Shown here: positions 51,060 through 60,571 of the stretch, piece by piece | Layout: every line of letters starts with the position of its first letter | How positions within the stretch are numbered: the first letter of the stretch is position 1 | Origin: Erythrobacter rubeus | GTDB lineage: Bacteria; Pseudomonadota; Alphaproteobacteria; Sphingomonadales; Sphingomonadaceae | Assembly: GCF_014705715.1 (NCBI RefSeq) | Contig: NZ_JACXLC010000001.1 | Span: 2,149,360-2,213,359, forward strand | Length of the DNA: 64,000 bases | Direction: 5' to 3' | Notes under the pieces: generated by a model | Database searches by the model: none | Told to the model about the DNA's origin: nothing | What the model saw: the letters and a program-made list of their open reading frames with translations, nothing else | Position numbers and translations under genes: made by a program

Positions 51060-52172
51060 ATGCACGACGTTCTGTTCCAGCCGCTCACCATGGGTGCCCT
51101 ACAGGCGAAGAACCGCATTTTCATGGCCCCGCTCACTCGCGGGCGCGCTGCCGATCCGATGTTCGTGCCCAACGAGATGATGGCGACCTATTACCGCCAG
51201 CGCGCCGGTGCCGGGATGATCCTGACCGAGGCTACGGGGATCAGCCGCGAAGGTCTGGGCTGGCCTTCGGCACCCGGTATCTGGAGCGATGAGCAGACCG
51301 AAGCGTGGAAGCCGATTACCAAGGCCGTTCATGACGAAGGCGGCCTTATCGTCATGCAGCTCTGGCACATGGGGAGGATCGTCCATCCGGTTTTCCTCGA
51401 TGGCAACCCGCCCTTTTCTGCCAGCGCAACGACTGCGCCCGGTGAAGCGCACACGCCCGAGGGCAAGCAGCCCTACGCCGAGGCGCGGGCCATGACGAAG
51501 GAAGATATCGACCCGACGATCGCCGATTATCGCCGCGCGGCGGAGAACGCGAAGAAGGCCGGTTTCGACGGCGTCCAACTGCACGGTGCGAATGGCTACC
51601 TGATCGACCAGTTCCTGCGCGACAAGACCAATTTGCGCACCGACGAATATGGCGGATCGCCTGAAAACCGCACGCGGCTTATGCGCGAAGTGCTGGAAGT
51701 TCTTATCGAAGTGTGGGGCGCGGACCGCGTCGGTATCCGGCTTTCGCCCAATGGCGACTCGCAAGGAACCGACGACAGCAACCCCGCCGCGACTTTCGGT
51801 GCCGCTGCCAAGGTTTGCGAAGAGCTCGGCCTGGCATTCGTCGAATTGCGCCAGCCGGGGCCCGATGGGACTTTCGGCAGCACCGATGTTCCGAAGCAGG
51901 ATCCCGTCATCCGGGCGAATTACACCGGGCCGCTGATCCTGAATTCCGACTATTCCGCGCAGGAAGCCGCCGACGATGTATCGAGCGGACGCTGCGAGGC
52001 AGTGACCTTTGGCCGGCCGTATATCTCCAACCCAGATCTTGAAAAGCGGATCGCTGCCGGAGCGCCGTTCAATCCGAACAAGGACGTGCCGAAAAGCTGG
52101 TACTTCCCGATCCCGCAGGGCTACATCGATTATCCGACTATGGAGCAAGAGAAGGCCGCGAACGCAGCCTGA
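51060..52172 (+). CDS. old yellow enzyme family alkene reductase
   Basis: 370 residues. A strong AGGAGG precedes ATG 51060. FMAPLTRGRA, QLWHMGRIVHP, FDGVQLHGANGYLIDQFL with the His-x-x-Asn substrate pair, RTDEYGGS and VTFGRPYISNPDL are all hallmarks of OYE/NemA FMN enzymes. They reduce electron-poor alkenes, nitro compounds or maleimides with NAD(P)H. It probably protects against electrophiles. Confidence 0.94.
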   Translation: MHDVLFQPLTMGALQAKNRIFMAPLTRGRAADPMFVPNEMMATYYRQRAGAGMILTEATGISREGLGWPSAPGIWSDEQTEAWKPITKAVHDEGGLIVMQLWHMGRIVHPVFLDGNPPFSASATTAPGEAHTPEGKQPYAEARAMTKEDIDPTIADYRRAAENAKKAGFDGVQLHGANGYLIDQFLRDKTNLRTDEYGGSPENRTRLMREVLEVLIEVWGADRVGIRLSPNGDSQGTDDSNPAATFGAAAKVCEELGLAFVELRQPGPDGTFGSTDVPKQDPVIRANYTGPLILNSDYSAQEAADDVSSGRCEAVTFGRPYISNPDLEKRIAAGAPFNPNKDVPKSWYFPIPQGYIDYPTMEQEKAANAA

Positions 52173-52179
52173 TCAGACC

Positions 52180-52551
52180 CTATTCACCCTCTTCCTGCAC
52201 CGCTGGCGGCGCCGGTGGTGCAGGCTGGGGCGGAGCGACAGGCAGGGAGCCTCCTTCGCCATTGCTCGCAGCGTCAGCCGCCTGCGTTCTTTCGCTCTCA
52301 GCCTCCCCGTCGTCATCGCCATCGTCCGAAGTCGTCGTTGATGTGGCTGCCTCATCCACGGGTTCGATCGGCGGGGACTGCGATGTCAGCTGATCGAGAG
52401 GCAGCATGTCGTCGCTGATCGAACCGCCCAGTACATTGCCGGTCACCTCGCCGCCCTCATTTGCCGCGGTGTCTTCGCCGGAGGGATCATCGCTCCCACA
52501 GGCGGCTAGCAGTGCGAAAGCCGCACAGGCAGTGATCGATCGCTTCATCAT
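52180..52551 (-). CDS. small acidic lipoprotein, unknown
   Basis: 123 residues. A lipobox ALLAAC at about 14-19 is followed by a low-complexity tail rich in Asp, Glu, Ser, Thr and Pro, ending in an [11 protein letters not shown] stretch. No fold is recognisable. Its ATG overlaps the lipB stop (ATGA), so the two are translationally coupled. It lies 8 bp from the convergent ene-reductase gene. Confidence 0.8.
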   Translation of the reverse strand: MMKRSITACAAFALLAACGSDDPSGEDTAANEGGEVTGNVLGGSISDDMLPLDQLTSQSPPIEPVDEAATSTTTSDDGDDDGEAESERTQAADAASNGEGGSLPVAPPQPAPPAPPAVQEEGE

Positions 52552-53240
52552 GTCGCCCGCGCCTTTCGCGCAGATTTGTCGAGCGCGTCAAGAAAGCTCT
52601 GTGAACGGGCGATCAAGGCCTCGTCCCATTCCTGAGGCGAGATCTGTTTCCCGAGCCTCGCCATGCTGGTCACGCCAAACTCTTCGATACCGCACGGCAC
52701 AATCCCTCCAAAATGCGACAGGTCCGGGTCGAGATTGACGGAAAATCCATGCATCGTCACCCAGCGGCGGACACGAACGCCGATTGCGCCGACCTTGGCC
52801 TCGCGCCCGTCGATATCCTGCGTCCAGATGCCGACGCGCCCTTCCGCTCGCCAGCTGTCGATCCCGAAATCGCCGAGCGTGTCGATTACCCACCCCTCGA
52901 TCGCATGGACGAAGCAGCGCACATCCTTGCCGCGCTTGTTTAGGTCGAGCACGAGATAGCCGACCCGCTGCCCCGGACCGTGATAGGTGTAGCGCCCGCC
53001 GCGCCCGGCTTCGACAACTTCGAAGCGCGGATCGACAAGCTCGCTGGGATCGGCGCTGGTGCCGGCGGTGTAGACCGGCAGATGTTCAAGCAGCCAGATC
53101 AGCTCAGCGGCATCGCCTGCGGAAACAGCCGCATTGCGCGCCTCCATCTCATCGAGCGCGGCACGATAAGGGATTTGAGCGCTCTCGCGCCGCCATTCCA
53201 TGGGACCAAAACCATCCTGCTGATGAGCGATGCTTGCCAT
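52548..53240 (-). CDS. lipB: octanoyl-[ACP]:protein N-octanoyltransferase
   Basis: 230 residues from ATG 53240; an earlier in-frame start at 53393 would read through the divergent gene. [21 protein letters not shown] is the family signature and [15 protein letters not shown] carries the acyl-Cys. It transfers octanoate from ACP to lipoyl domains. The lipoprotein gene overlaps its end. Confidence 0.95.
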   Translation of the reverse strand: MASIAHQQDGFGPMEWRRESAQIPYRAALDEMEARNAAVSAGDAAELIWLLEHLPVYTAGTSADPSELVDPRFEVVEAGRGGRYTYHGPGQRVGYLVLDLNKRGKDVRCFVHAIEGWVIDTLGDFGIDSWRAEGRVGIWTQDIDGREAKVGAIGVRVRRWVTMHGFSVNLDPDLSHFGGIVPCGIEEFGVTSMARLGKQISPQEWDEALIARSQSFLDALDKSARKARAT

Positions 53241-53307
53241 CCCTTGTTGGTGGGGGCATTGAGTGTTCAGATCAAGGGACAAGACGCGAGATGCGCGCGG
53301 GGGATCG

Positions 53308-54138
53308 ATGAATTTTGATATGAACAAGATATGGTCGCGCGCGATGGAGCTGGTGCGCGACAATTTCCAGTTTCTGGTGGTGATCGCAGGCATCTTCCTG
53401 TTGCTGCCGACGCTCGCTGCTTACCTGCTCATCCCCGATTTGCAGGCGGTCATGGACCCCGCCGCCGATCCCGAGGTTCTTGCAGCGCAGCTTCAGGACA
53501 AGCTTGGACCGCTCCTTGGAGTGGGGATCGTCGCGATGATATTCCAGTTTGCAGGTTACGGCGCGATGGTTGCTCTGATGGGCAATGCGCGGCCGACCGT
53601 CGGCGACGCACTGAAGGCAGGCTTGAAAGTCGTGCCGAGCACTTTCGGTGTGCTCGTTATCTTCATCCTTGCGTATGTTTTGAGCGCAATCGTGATTTCG
53701 GTGCCGGTCGGCATTATTGTCAGCCTCTCGGGGCTCGCGTCCCTGGCCTTCATCGCGGCCATCGTGGTTCTCGCGTTTGTCGTCTTCCTGCTTGCAAGAA
53801 TGTCGATGAGCCTGCCCGTCCTCGTGCTGGAAGGGACGCTCAATCCTATCAAGGCGGTTTCGCGCAGCTTCCGCCTGACGGGCCCGAAAAAGTGGTCGAT
53901 CATGCTGTTTTGGGGCGTCTTGTTCGCAGCATATATGGTGGTCGCGCTGCTTCTCACTTCGATCTTTGGCCTGATCGCAGCGCTCGCTGGCGACAGCGTG
54001 GTTGCCATGCTGATCCTCGGGCTCACCAACGGGTTGCTGGGCATGGGCATCGGCATGATCGTATCCGGACTTGCGGTCGCCATGCACGGGCAGCTCGCCG
54101 GACCGAGCGAGGCGGAGCTGACGTCTACCTTTGAATGA
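53308..54138 (+). CDS. multi-pass membrane protein (GPDPase-membrane-domain-like)
   Basis: 276 residues with six predicted helices, starting [20 protein letters not shown]. The pattern resembles membrane-domain proteins once grouped with the glycerophosphodiesterase membrane region, with [15 protein letters not shown], then [14 protein letters not shown] conserved before the last helices. The function is unknown. It is divergent from lipB with 67 bp between starts and convergent with the PmtA-like gene. Confidence 0.75.
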   Translation: MNFDMNKIWSRAMELVRDNFQFLVVIAGIFLLLPTLAAYLLIPDLQAVMDPAADPEVLAAQLQDKLGPLLGVGIVAMIFQFAGYGAMVALMGNARPTVGDALKAGLKVVPSTFGVLVIFILAYVLSAIVISVPVGIIVSLSGLASLAFIAAIVVLAFVVFLLARMSMSLPVLVLEGTLNPIKAVSRSFRLTGPKKWSIMLFWGVLFAAYMVVALLLTSIFGLIAALAGDSVVAMLILGLTNGLLGMGIGMIVSGLAVAMHGQLAGPSEAELTSTFE

Positions 54139-54144
54139 GTTCAG

Positions 54145-54780
54145 TCAGCCGCGCTCAGGCGCTTTCCATGCCCAGTACAATTTGCAGGGCAGGATGTTGA
54201 GCCATTCGAAGCCCGCGTCGATCCGTTCGAAATAGGGTGCGGATTCGTCCCTCACTGCAGAGGTAAACTGGTAGGCGAGAAAGCCGCCGCCGGGCTTCAG
54301 CACATCATGCGTCGCCTTTGCGATGGCCGAGGCGACGCCTGCGGGAAGCGTCGAAAAGGGCAAGCCGGAGAGGACGTAATCGGCCTGACCCAGACCGAGA
54401 TCGCGCAGGATCTGCTCGACATTTTCCGCTGATCCCAAGACAGCGTGGAACCGTTTGTCGCGGATCGAGCGATTGAGGTAGTCGATGTAGATCGGGTTGG
54501 TATCGATCACCACAAGCGCGCCGTCGCCGCGCAATTTATCGAGCACGGGACGGCAGAAAGTGCCGATTCCGGGACCATATTCGACGAAGACCTCGCATTT
54601 TCCCCAATCGACCGGCGCGAGCATTTGCCGAACGGTGAAGCGGGAGGATGGAATGATCGATCCGACCATCCGCGGGTGCTCCAAAAATCCGCGAAAGAAG
54701 ACGGAGCACTGCGCCGCATAATCGCGCCATCTTGCGCGAAAACCGCCGCGTTTTCCGAGTGCTACGTTGTTGCCGGTCAT
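54145..54780 (-). CDS. phospholipid N-methyltransferase-like SAM methyltransferase (PmtA type)
   Basis: 211 residues. FFRGFLEHPRMVGSIIPSS is the typical start of PmtA-like enzymes; VEYGPGIGTF is the SAM-binding motif and SGLPFSTLPA the catalytic-loop motif of this group. Relatives methylate phosphatidylethanolamine to phosphatidylcholine at the membrane. The family also includes unproven members, so the substrate is inferred. It is divergent from the MFS gene. Confidence 0.82.
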   Translation of the reverse strand: MTGNNVALGKRGGFRARWRDYAAQCSVFFRGFLEHPRMVGSIIPSSRFTVRQMLAPVDWGKCEVFVEYGPGIGTFCRPVLDKLRGDGALVVIDTNPIYIDYLNRSIRDKRFHAVLGSAENVEQILRDLGLGQADYVLSGLPFSTLPAGVASAIAKATHDVLKPGGGFLAYQFTSAVRDESAPYFERIDAGFEWLNILPCKLYWAWKAPERG

Positions 54781-54891
54781 ATTCCTCTGCCGCCCGGCCC
54801 TGCCGGATCATCGATTGAAAACAGAGCCTTCGGTTCGCAGACTGCATATCCGTTTGCAAGTCCCCAGCCGCTGGCTTAGCCAATCCGCCTG

Positions 54892-56268
54892 ATGGCCGAC
54901 GTCGAACCTCTTCCGAGCGTAACCGCACCCCGGCCCGTGTCGCGCGGGCGCATGGCGCTGCTCTTCACGGTCATGCTGGTCACGGCGGCGGGCAATACGG
55001 CGATGCAATCGGTCATGCCGTCGATCGGCACCGCGCTCGACGTGGACGATGTCTGGATCAGCTTAGCCTATAGCTGGTCGGCGTTGCTGTGGGTCGTGTG
55101 CGCCCCGATCTGGGCCGACAGGTCCGACCGGCGCGGGCGCAAGGCGATGATGGCGCTGGGTCTTACTGGCTTTATCGTGTCGATGGCGCTGTGCGGCCTT
55201 GTACTGTGGGCCGGTCTGTCGGGCTGGATCACCGCGTTCTGGGCACTGATCGCGTTCGCGGCCGCGCGCAGCCTTTATGGCGGGTTCGGCAGCGCGGCCC
55301 CTCCCGCCGTTCAGGCCTACGTTGCCGCGCGAACTCCGCGCGCCGAGCGGACGCAGGCGCTTTCGCTGATTGCATCGAGCTTTGGCCTCGGCACGGTGAT
55401 CGGCCCCGCGCTTGCGCCGCTGATGGTGCTGCCTTTCCTTGGCCTCGGCCTGACAGGGCCCTTCATCTGCTTCGCAGTGCTCGGCCTCGCCGCGCTGATC
55501 CTGCTGCGCCTGCGCCTGCCCAATGATGAGCCGCAATTCCCCGCGCGAGGCCGCGCGTATGATGCACCCTATGCCAATGGCTCGGGAGGCGCGCCGCATG
55601 AGCATTACGATCACGATGACGACGACGATCAGGAAAGCGGGCCCGCGGCGTTACCGGACGCGCCGGTCAAGCGCCTGCGGTGGTTCGAGCCTCGATTGCG
55701 CCCCTGGGTCATCTCCGGGCTGATCGGGGGTCATGCGCAGGCGATGGTGCTGGGCATATCGGGCTTCCTCGTCCTCGACCGCCTTGGCCTGCGCGATAGC
55801 CCGGCGGAGGGCGCAGGCCCGGTCGGTATCGTGCTGATGAGCGGAGCCATCGCGACATTGCTGGCGCAGTGGGGGCTGATCCCGCGTTTCGACCTGGGCC
55901 CGCGAGCGGCCACTTTGTCCGGTATCCTCGTCGCGGCGGCGGGGGTCGCCTTGCTTGGCGCGGCGGGCGATCTGCACATGATCGCGCTGGGTTACGCCAT
56001 CGCCTCGCTTGGGTTCGGATTGTTCCGGCCCGGCACGACGGCAGGGACATCGCTGGCGGTATCGCGCGCTGAGCAGGGACAAGCCTCGGGCATCGTCGCG
56101 TCGGTTGCCGGAGCGAGCTTCATCTATGCGCCCGCGCTCGGCGTGTGGCTTTACAATGTCAGCGACTGGCTCGGCTTCGGGCTCATCATCGCGCTATGCC
56201 TGATCGTGGCACTGGTCGGCGCTCGGACGCTCCAGCTCGACAGCAAGCTGACCCGCGAGAGCGCCTAA
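54892..56268 (+). CDS. MFS transporter with His/Asp-rich loop
   Basis: 458 residues with 12 predicted helices. The loop 2-3 motif is WADRSDRRGRKAMM, and ARSLYGGFGSAAPPAVQAYV falls in helices 4-5. Between helices 6 and 7 the cytoplasmic loop carries HEHYDHDDDDDQE, an unusual metal-binding-like run. It is probably a drug or metabolite exporter. It overlaps the convergent arsC by 4 bp. Confidence 0.88.
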   Translation: MADVEPLPSVTAPRPVSRGRMALLFTVMLVTAAGNTAMQSVMPSIGTALDVDDVWISLAYSWSALLWVVCAPIWADRSDRRGRKAMMALGLTGFIVSMALCGLVLWAGLSGWITAFWALIAFAAARSLYGGFGSAAPPAVQAYVAARTPRAERTQALSLIASSFGLGTVIGPALAPLMVLPFLGLGLTGPFICFAVLGLAALILLRLRLPNDEPQFPARGRAYDAPYANGSGGAPHEHYDHDDDDDQESGPAALPDAPVKRLRWFEPRLRPWVISGLIGGHAQAMVLGISGFLVLDRLGLRDSPAEGAGPVGIVLMSGAIATLLAQWGLIPRFDLGPRAATLSGILVAAAGVALLGAAGDLHMIALGYAIASLGFGLFRPGTTAGTSLAVSRAEQGQASGIVASVAGASFIYAPALGVWLYNVSDWLGFGLIIALCLIVALVGARTLQLDSKLTRESA

Positions 56269-56609
56269 AGCAGCTTATGCACCTCATCCTGCGGACGGCA
56301 GATCGCCACGCCCTTTTCGGTTTCGACCAGCGGGCGGTTGATGAGTATCGGATCGGCCACCATCGCATCGAGCACGGTGTCGGCATCCGCATCGGGCAGG
56401 CCGCGCTCCTCGGCATCGGTTCCGCGCAGCCGCAGGCCTTGCGCAGGGGTGATCCCTGCATCCTTGTAAAGCTGTTTAAGCTTGTCTCGCGTAGGCGGGT
56501 TCTTGAGGTATTCGACGACCGTCAAATCCACGCCGTCCGTGTCCTCAAGAATCGCGAGCGTCTTGCGCGACGTCCCGCATTTCGGATTGTGCCAGATGGT
56601 CGCTTTCAT
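56265..56609 (-). CDS. arsC: arsenate reductase (glutaredoxin-type ArsC)
   Basis: 114 residues. IWHNPKCGTSRKTLAIL carries the catalytic Cys; VEYLKNPPTRDKL and ILINRPLVET supply the conserved arginine loop. ArsC reduces arsenate to arsenite with glutathione and glutaredoxin; some homologues are Spx-like and of other function. No arsB, arsR or acr3 is adjacent, so a dedicated arsenic operon is not supported here. Confidence 0.88.
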   Translation of the reverse strand: MKATIWHNPKCGTSRKTLAILEDTDGVDLTVVEYLKNPPTRDKLKQLYKDAGITPAQGLRLRGTDAEERGLPDADADTVLDAMVADPILINRPLVETEKGVAICRPQDEVHKLL

Positions 56610-56705
56610 GCCCTGATCTCCTAACCGTTTCGATTCAACGCGCTAACCCGGGCGCGACTTGTTTGCCACATCAAAGACCTTTTGCGATCTTTTCTCAATT
56701 ACAGC

Positions 56706-56728
56706 TTGCAGTTGCGAGTAAGTTGCAA
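56706..56728. promoter_or_regulatory. weak Fur/iron-box candidate upstream of siderophore receptor
   Basis: TTGCA at 56706 and TGCAA ending at 56728 form an imperfect 23-bp inverted repeat 37 bp before the receptor ATG. Only the outer 5 bp pair well, and the inner bases do not match a classical Fur box. It is listed because iron control of this gene is expected. Confidence 0.25.
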
Positions 56729-56764
56729 TAGCAGCCTTTCAACGGACGGAAGGAAATTACCCAA

Positions 56765-58906
56765 ATGATTCATCGCCTCTCGCGCGCGGCGCTCCTGCTT
56801 GGCTGCGCCACTTTTGCATTCCCGGCAGCTGCAGAAACTACAGACAGCGCTGCGGACTCGGTCGATTACGGCGACCGCGAAATCGAAGTGCGCGGCGATG
56901 TTCTCTACAGCGATCAGCTCAATTCGGTGAAGACCCCGACACCGGTTATCGATGTCCCGCAATCGGTTTCGATCGTCACGCAGGAACAGATCATTCAGCA
57001 GGGCTTCGACAGTATCGCCGATATCGTCCTTTACACGCCCGGCGTCACCAATTCGCAAGGCGAAGGCCACCGCGACGCAGTCGTATTTCGCGGAGTGCGT
57101 TCGACCGCCGATTTCTTCGTCGACGGCGTGCGCGATGACGTGCAGTATTACCGCAGCCTCTACAACCTAGAACAGGTTGAGATCCTGCGCGGTCCGAACG
57201 CGCTGCTGTTCGGTCGCGGCGGAACCGGCGGCGTGCTGAACCGCGTGACCAAGAAGGGCGCAATCGGCCAGCAATTTGTCGGCTATCTCGGCTCGGTCGA
57301 CACCTTCGGTGCCTTCACCGGCCAGATCGACGTCAACTTTGCCACCAGCGAGAGCACCGCGCTGCGCATCAACGCAGCCTACGAAGACCTCAACAATCAA
57401 CGCGATTTCTTCGATGGAGAGCGGATCGGGATCAACCCGACCTTCCGTGCCGAGCTGGGCCCGGCAACAATCATCGACCTGTCATACGAGTTTATCGACC
57501 ACGAACGCTTCATCGATCGCGGTATTCCCGCGACCGAAGCGGGCCTGCCGGCTGAGCAATTCGACCGCATCACTTTCGGCGATCCGATCGACAATTTCAC
57601 CACTCTCGAAGCCCATGTCTTCCGCGGCACGATCCAGCACGCCTTTTCCGAAAGCTTCAAAGGGAATTTCACCGCATCCTACGGTGATTACGACAAGGTC
57701 TATTCCAACCTGTTCCCGGTCGGTTTCGATGAGACCGCAAACGAAGTCGCGCTCGATGGCTATATCGACACCACCCAGCGCGAAAACCTGATCCTGACGG
57801 CAAACCTGATCGGCGAATTCGAAACCGGCAGCATCGGGCACACGATCCTGTTCGGCGGTGAGTTCATCGACACGGTCAACAACAACGACCGCTTCAATTC
57901 CTTCTTCGACCAGACGCAGGATGACGTCGAGTTTTTCACTCCTGTCCGCCCGCTGGCGATCCGCGGCGGTGTCGGCGTCAATTCATCCGGCGAAACCACG
58001 GTCAACACGTTCTCGCAGCTGAACGACGACACCGAAGCCGATGTGACCGTGTTCTCGCTCTACATCCAGGACGAGATCGAACTGACCGACTGGCTCAACG
58101 TGGTACTCGGCGCGCGCTTCGACAGCTTCGACATCACGGTCGACAATATCGAGACGTTCATCGACACCGGCGTACGCGACATCGCGACGCGGGTCGATGA
58201 GGAAATTTCGCCGCGTGTCGGCGTCATCCTCAAACCGCAAGAGAACATCTCGATCTACGGCAGCTATTCGGAAAGCTTCCTGCCGCGATCGGGCGAGCAG
58301 TTCGCCGACATCAATCCGCCGGACGACGCGCTCGATCCCGATACGTTCGAAAACCTCGAGCTCGGGCTGAAATGGGATATTCTCGACGCGCTGAGTTTCA
58401 CCGCCGCGATCTTCCGCATCGAACAAAGCTCGCCGCAGGTGGCAGACGATGATCCGGGCACGCTCGATATCATAGACAGCGAAATCGAAGGCGTCGAACT
58501 GCAGCTGCAGGGCAACATCACCGATCGCTGGTTCTTCACCGCAGGGTACAGCTACCTCGACGGCAACCAGGTCGATGCTTTCGGCGTCGAAGGAAACCGG
58601 GTGCGCGAACTGCCCGAACACATGCTCAGCCTGTGGAGCACGTATCAGGTGACCGACCGGTTCGGTCTAGGCGGCGGCTTCACTTTCCAGGATGAGAGCT
58701 TCGCGGACAATGCGAACACTGTGACCCTCCCCGATTACATCCGCTTCGACGCGGCAGCGTATTACGACGTGTCCGACCGGGTGCGCCTGCAGGTGAACAT
58801 CGAAAACCTGTTCGACGAGGATTACTTCCCCAACGCACACATTGCCGACAACATCACCGTCGGCGCACCGCTCAACGCACGCTTTACGGTGACAGGCCGG
58901 TTCTAA
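56765..58906 (+). CDS. TonB-dependent siderophore receptor (catecholate type)
   Basis: 713 residues. The signal peptide ends after FPAAA. The plug reads TPTPVIDVPQSVSIVTQEQI, GFDSIADIVLYTPGV, VVFRGVRSTADFFVDGVRDD and VEILRGPNALLFGRGGTGG, which is the Fiu/FhuE-like siderophore receptor signature (VPQSVSV and RGPN..LYG..GPGG). The barrel ends ARFTVTGRF. It imports ferric siderophores with TonB. No siderophore synthesis or ABC genes are adjacent. GGAAGGAAA precedes the start. Confidence 0.93.
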   Translation: MIHRLSRAALLLGCATFAFPAAAETTDSAADSVDYGDREIEVRGDVLYSDQLNSVKTPTPVIDVPQSVSIVTQEQIIQQGFDSIADIVLYTPGVTNSQGEGHRDAVVFRGVRSTADFFVDGVRDDVQYYRSLYNLEQVEILRGPNALLFGRGGTGGVLNRVTKKGAIGQQFVGYLGSVDTFGAFTGQIDVNFATSESTALRINAAYEDLNNQRDFFDGERIGINPTFRAELGPATIIDLSYEFIDHERFIDRGIPATEAGLPAEQFDRITFGDPIDNFTTLEAHVFRGTIQHAFSESFKGNFTASYGDYDKVYSNLFPVGFDETANEVALDGYIDTTQRENLILTANLIGEFETGSIGHTILFGGEFIDTVNNNDRFNSFFDQTQDDVEFFTPVRPLAIRGGVGVNSSGETTVNTFSQLNDDTEADVTVFSLYIQDEIELTDWLNVVLGARFDSFDITVDNIETFIDTGVRDIATRVDEEISPRVGVILKPQENISIYGSYSESFLPRSGEQFADINPPDDALDPDTFENLELGLKWDILDALSFTAAIFRIEQSSPQVADDDPGTLDIIDSEIEGVELQLQGNITDRWFFTAGYSYLDGNQVDAFGVEGNRVRELPEHMLSLWSTYQVTDRFGLGGGFTFQDESFADNANTVTLPDYIRFDAAAYYDVSDRVRLQVNIENLFDEDYFPNAHIADNITVGAPLNARFTVTGRF

Positions 58907-58910
58907 AAGT

Positions 58911-59471
58911 TCAGGAGCCGCCGTCCGGATCGGAGGGCGACGCTCTGAGCGCAGGGACGCTGGCCGCGGCATCGGCGGCGCTGATACCCGGTGCGGGGGC
59001 GGCGCTGATGCTTTCGCCGCGGCGCATTACGCGCCCGGCCCGCTGGATCGCCTCGACTAGCCGGGGATAGACACCGCACCGGCACATATTCGTGATCGCC
59101 GCTTCGATCTCGGCCTTGCTCGGCGCAGAATTGCGATCGAGCAGAGCGGCTGCCGCGATCACGATGCCCGGCGTGCAATAGCCGCATTGGATCGCCTGCT
59201 CCGCCACCATCGCCTGCTGGACCGGGTGGGAGCGATCTCGCGACAGGCCTTCGATAGTGGTGATGAAGCGTCCTTCAGCCTCGGCAATGGTGATACGGCA
59301 GGATCGCAGCGCCGTGCCATCGACGAGCACCATGCATGCACCCACGCAGTCGCCGCCGCCGCAGCTCTTGGTGCCAGTCAGATTGGCAGCTTCACGCAGC
59401 GCGTAGAGCAGCGGCATTTCGGGATCGAGGTCGAATTCGACCGGACGATCGTTCACTGTCATGCGCGGCAT
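58911..59471 (-). CDS. 2Fe-2S subunit of a xanthine-oxidase-family enzyme, orphan
   Basis: 186 residues. The N-terminal plant-type cluster loop reads SCGGGDCVGACMVLVDG, C-x4-C-x3-C, one residue longer than the normal C-x4-C-x2-C. The C-terminal helical cluster domain is regular (QCGYCTPG and MCRCGVYPR). A Pro/Ala-rich tail of about 35 residues follows. In the family this subunit passes electrons from a molybdopterin subunit, but neither a large subunit nor a maturation gene lies beside it. It ends an operon with the aldolase and zinc-ribbon genes; a start at 59462 is possible. Confidence 0.85.
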   Translation of the reverse strand: MPRMTVNDRPVEFDLDPEMPLLYALREAANLTGTKSCGGGDCVGACMVLVDGTALRSCRITIAEAEGRFITTIEGLSRDRSHPVQQAMVAEQAIQCGYCTPGIVIAAAALLDRNSAPSKAEIEAAITNMCRCGVYPRLVEAIQRAGRVMRRGESISAAPAPGISAADAAASVPALRASPSDPDGGS

Positions 59472-59480
59472 GGGCCAGCC

Positions 59481-59696
59481 TTACGGAGCGTAAAATTCAA
59501 GCAGGCCGCAGCGATCGCAGCGATGTGTCTCAACTTCGCGGACTGCTTTCTTGTCGACCTTGATCGATCCCCACCACGCTTTGCGCGGCTCACCGGGCTG
59601 CCATTTTGCAACGTGAACAGCACCATAGCCTTCATCGATCAAATGGCCTTGCTGCATCCTGCCCTGGCATTTGCCGCAGGTCTTGGTGGGGCGCAT
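59481..59696 (-). CDS. small zinc-ribbon-like protein
   Basis: 71 residues. Two CxxC pairs (KTCGKCQGRM near the start and RCDRCGLLEFYA at the end) frame WQPGEPRKAWWGSIKVDK. This fits the small zinc-ribbon proteins of unknown role. Its ATG overlaps the stop of the aldolase gene by one base, so it is translated with it. It ends 9 bp before the 2Fe-2S gene. Confidence 0.85.
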   Translation of the reverse strand: MRPTKTCGKCQGRMQQGHLIDEGYGAVHVAKWQPGEPRKAWWGSIKVDKKAVREVETHRCDRCGLLEFYAP

Positions 59697-60460
59697 TACT
59701 TACGCCAGCTGTCGTCGATCTTGTCGACGCGCCGCTTCCACGCTTCGAAATCGAACACACCGGCACCGCCTTGCTGTTGCATCACCGAAAGATCGCGCTG
59801 GTGAACATCGACGACCTCCTGCGGGACGACGTTGGCCTCGCCCTGGCTGAGCGTTGCGACCTGGATTTCGCACGCCCGCTGGAGCGCCCACATCTTCACG
59901 AACATGCCCTGGATACCCTTGTCCATCACGACCGGGCCGTGATTGCGGAGCATCAAAATCGAGTGATCGCCGAGGTTTTCGACCAGCCGCTCACCCTCTT
60001 CCGCGCGCACCGTCACCCCTTCGAAATCGTGGTAGCCGATCTGGTCCTGAAAGTTGCAGGCATAGAAATTGGTCGGGACGAGGCCGTCCTTGTGGCTGCA
60101 CACCGCCATGGTCGCGGTCGTGTGAACGTGGCAGATCGCATTGGCGCGTTCGCCCAGATGCTTGTGAAAATAGGCATGCTGGGTGAAACCCGCCTTGTTC
60201 ACCATGTAGGGCGAACCGCCGACATTGTTGCCCTCGACATCGATCTTCACGAGGTTCGATGCGGTCACCTCGTCATAGAGCAGCCCGAACGGATTGATGA
60301 GGAAGGTGTCTTTCTCCCCCGGCACTTTCAGTGAAATGTGATTGTAGATCGATTCCGACCAGCCGAGGTGGTCGAATATCCGGTAGCACGCTGCGAGATC
60401 GAGCCGCGCCTGCCATTCTTCCTTGCTGCATTCGATGTTTGGTTTGAGCTGCGTTGCCAT
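59696..60460 (-). CDS. class II aldolase/adducin family protein
   Basis: 254 residues from ATG 60460 with AAAGGA upstream. SIYNHISLKVPG, INPFGLLYDEV and CHVHTTATMAV (metal His pair) lie in the aldolase/adducin domain; LRNHGPVVM supplies the third metal site. The class includes L-fuculose-phosphate aldolase-like enzymes, but also many bacterial proteins of unknown substrate. It heads a three-gene operon with a zinc ribbon and a 2Fe-2S subunit. Confidence 0.88.
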   Translation of the reverse strand: MATQLKPNIECSKEEWQARLDLAACYRIFDHLGWSESIYNHISLKVPGEKDTFLINPFGLLYDEVTASNLVKIDVEGNNVGGSPYMVNKAGFTQHAYFHKHLGERANAICHVHTTATMAVCSHKDGLVPTNFYACNFQDQIGYHDFEGVTVRAEEGERLVENLGDHSILMLRNHGPVVMDKGIQGMFVKMWALQRACEIQVATLSQGEANVVPQEVVDVHQRDLSVMQQQGGAGVFDFEAWKRRVDKIDDSWRK

Positions 60461-60571
60461 GATCCGGCGTCCTTTCCTCAATTCGCGTTTGCGCCGTTAT
60501 CGCACGGCGAGGGGGCGGCGCACAAGGATTCGCTTTACGCCTAGCCTGCCCTGCGGCTAGGCGAGCAGACG

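Noticed and set aside
56265..56609. An arsenic-resistance operon
   Set aside because: Only arsC is present; the neighbouring MFS gene is convergent and there is no arsR, arsB or acr3.
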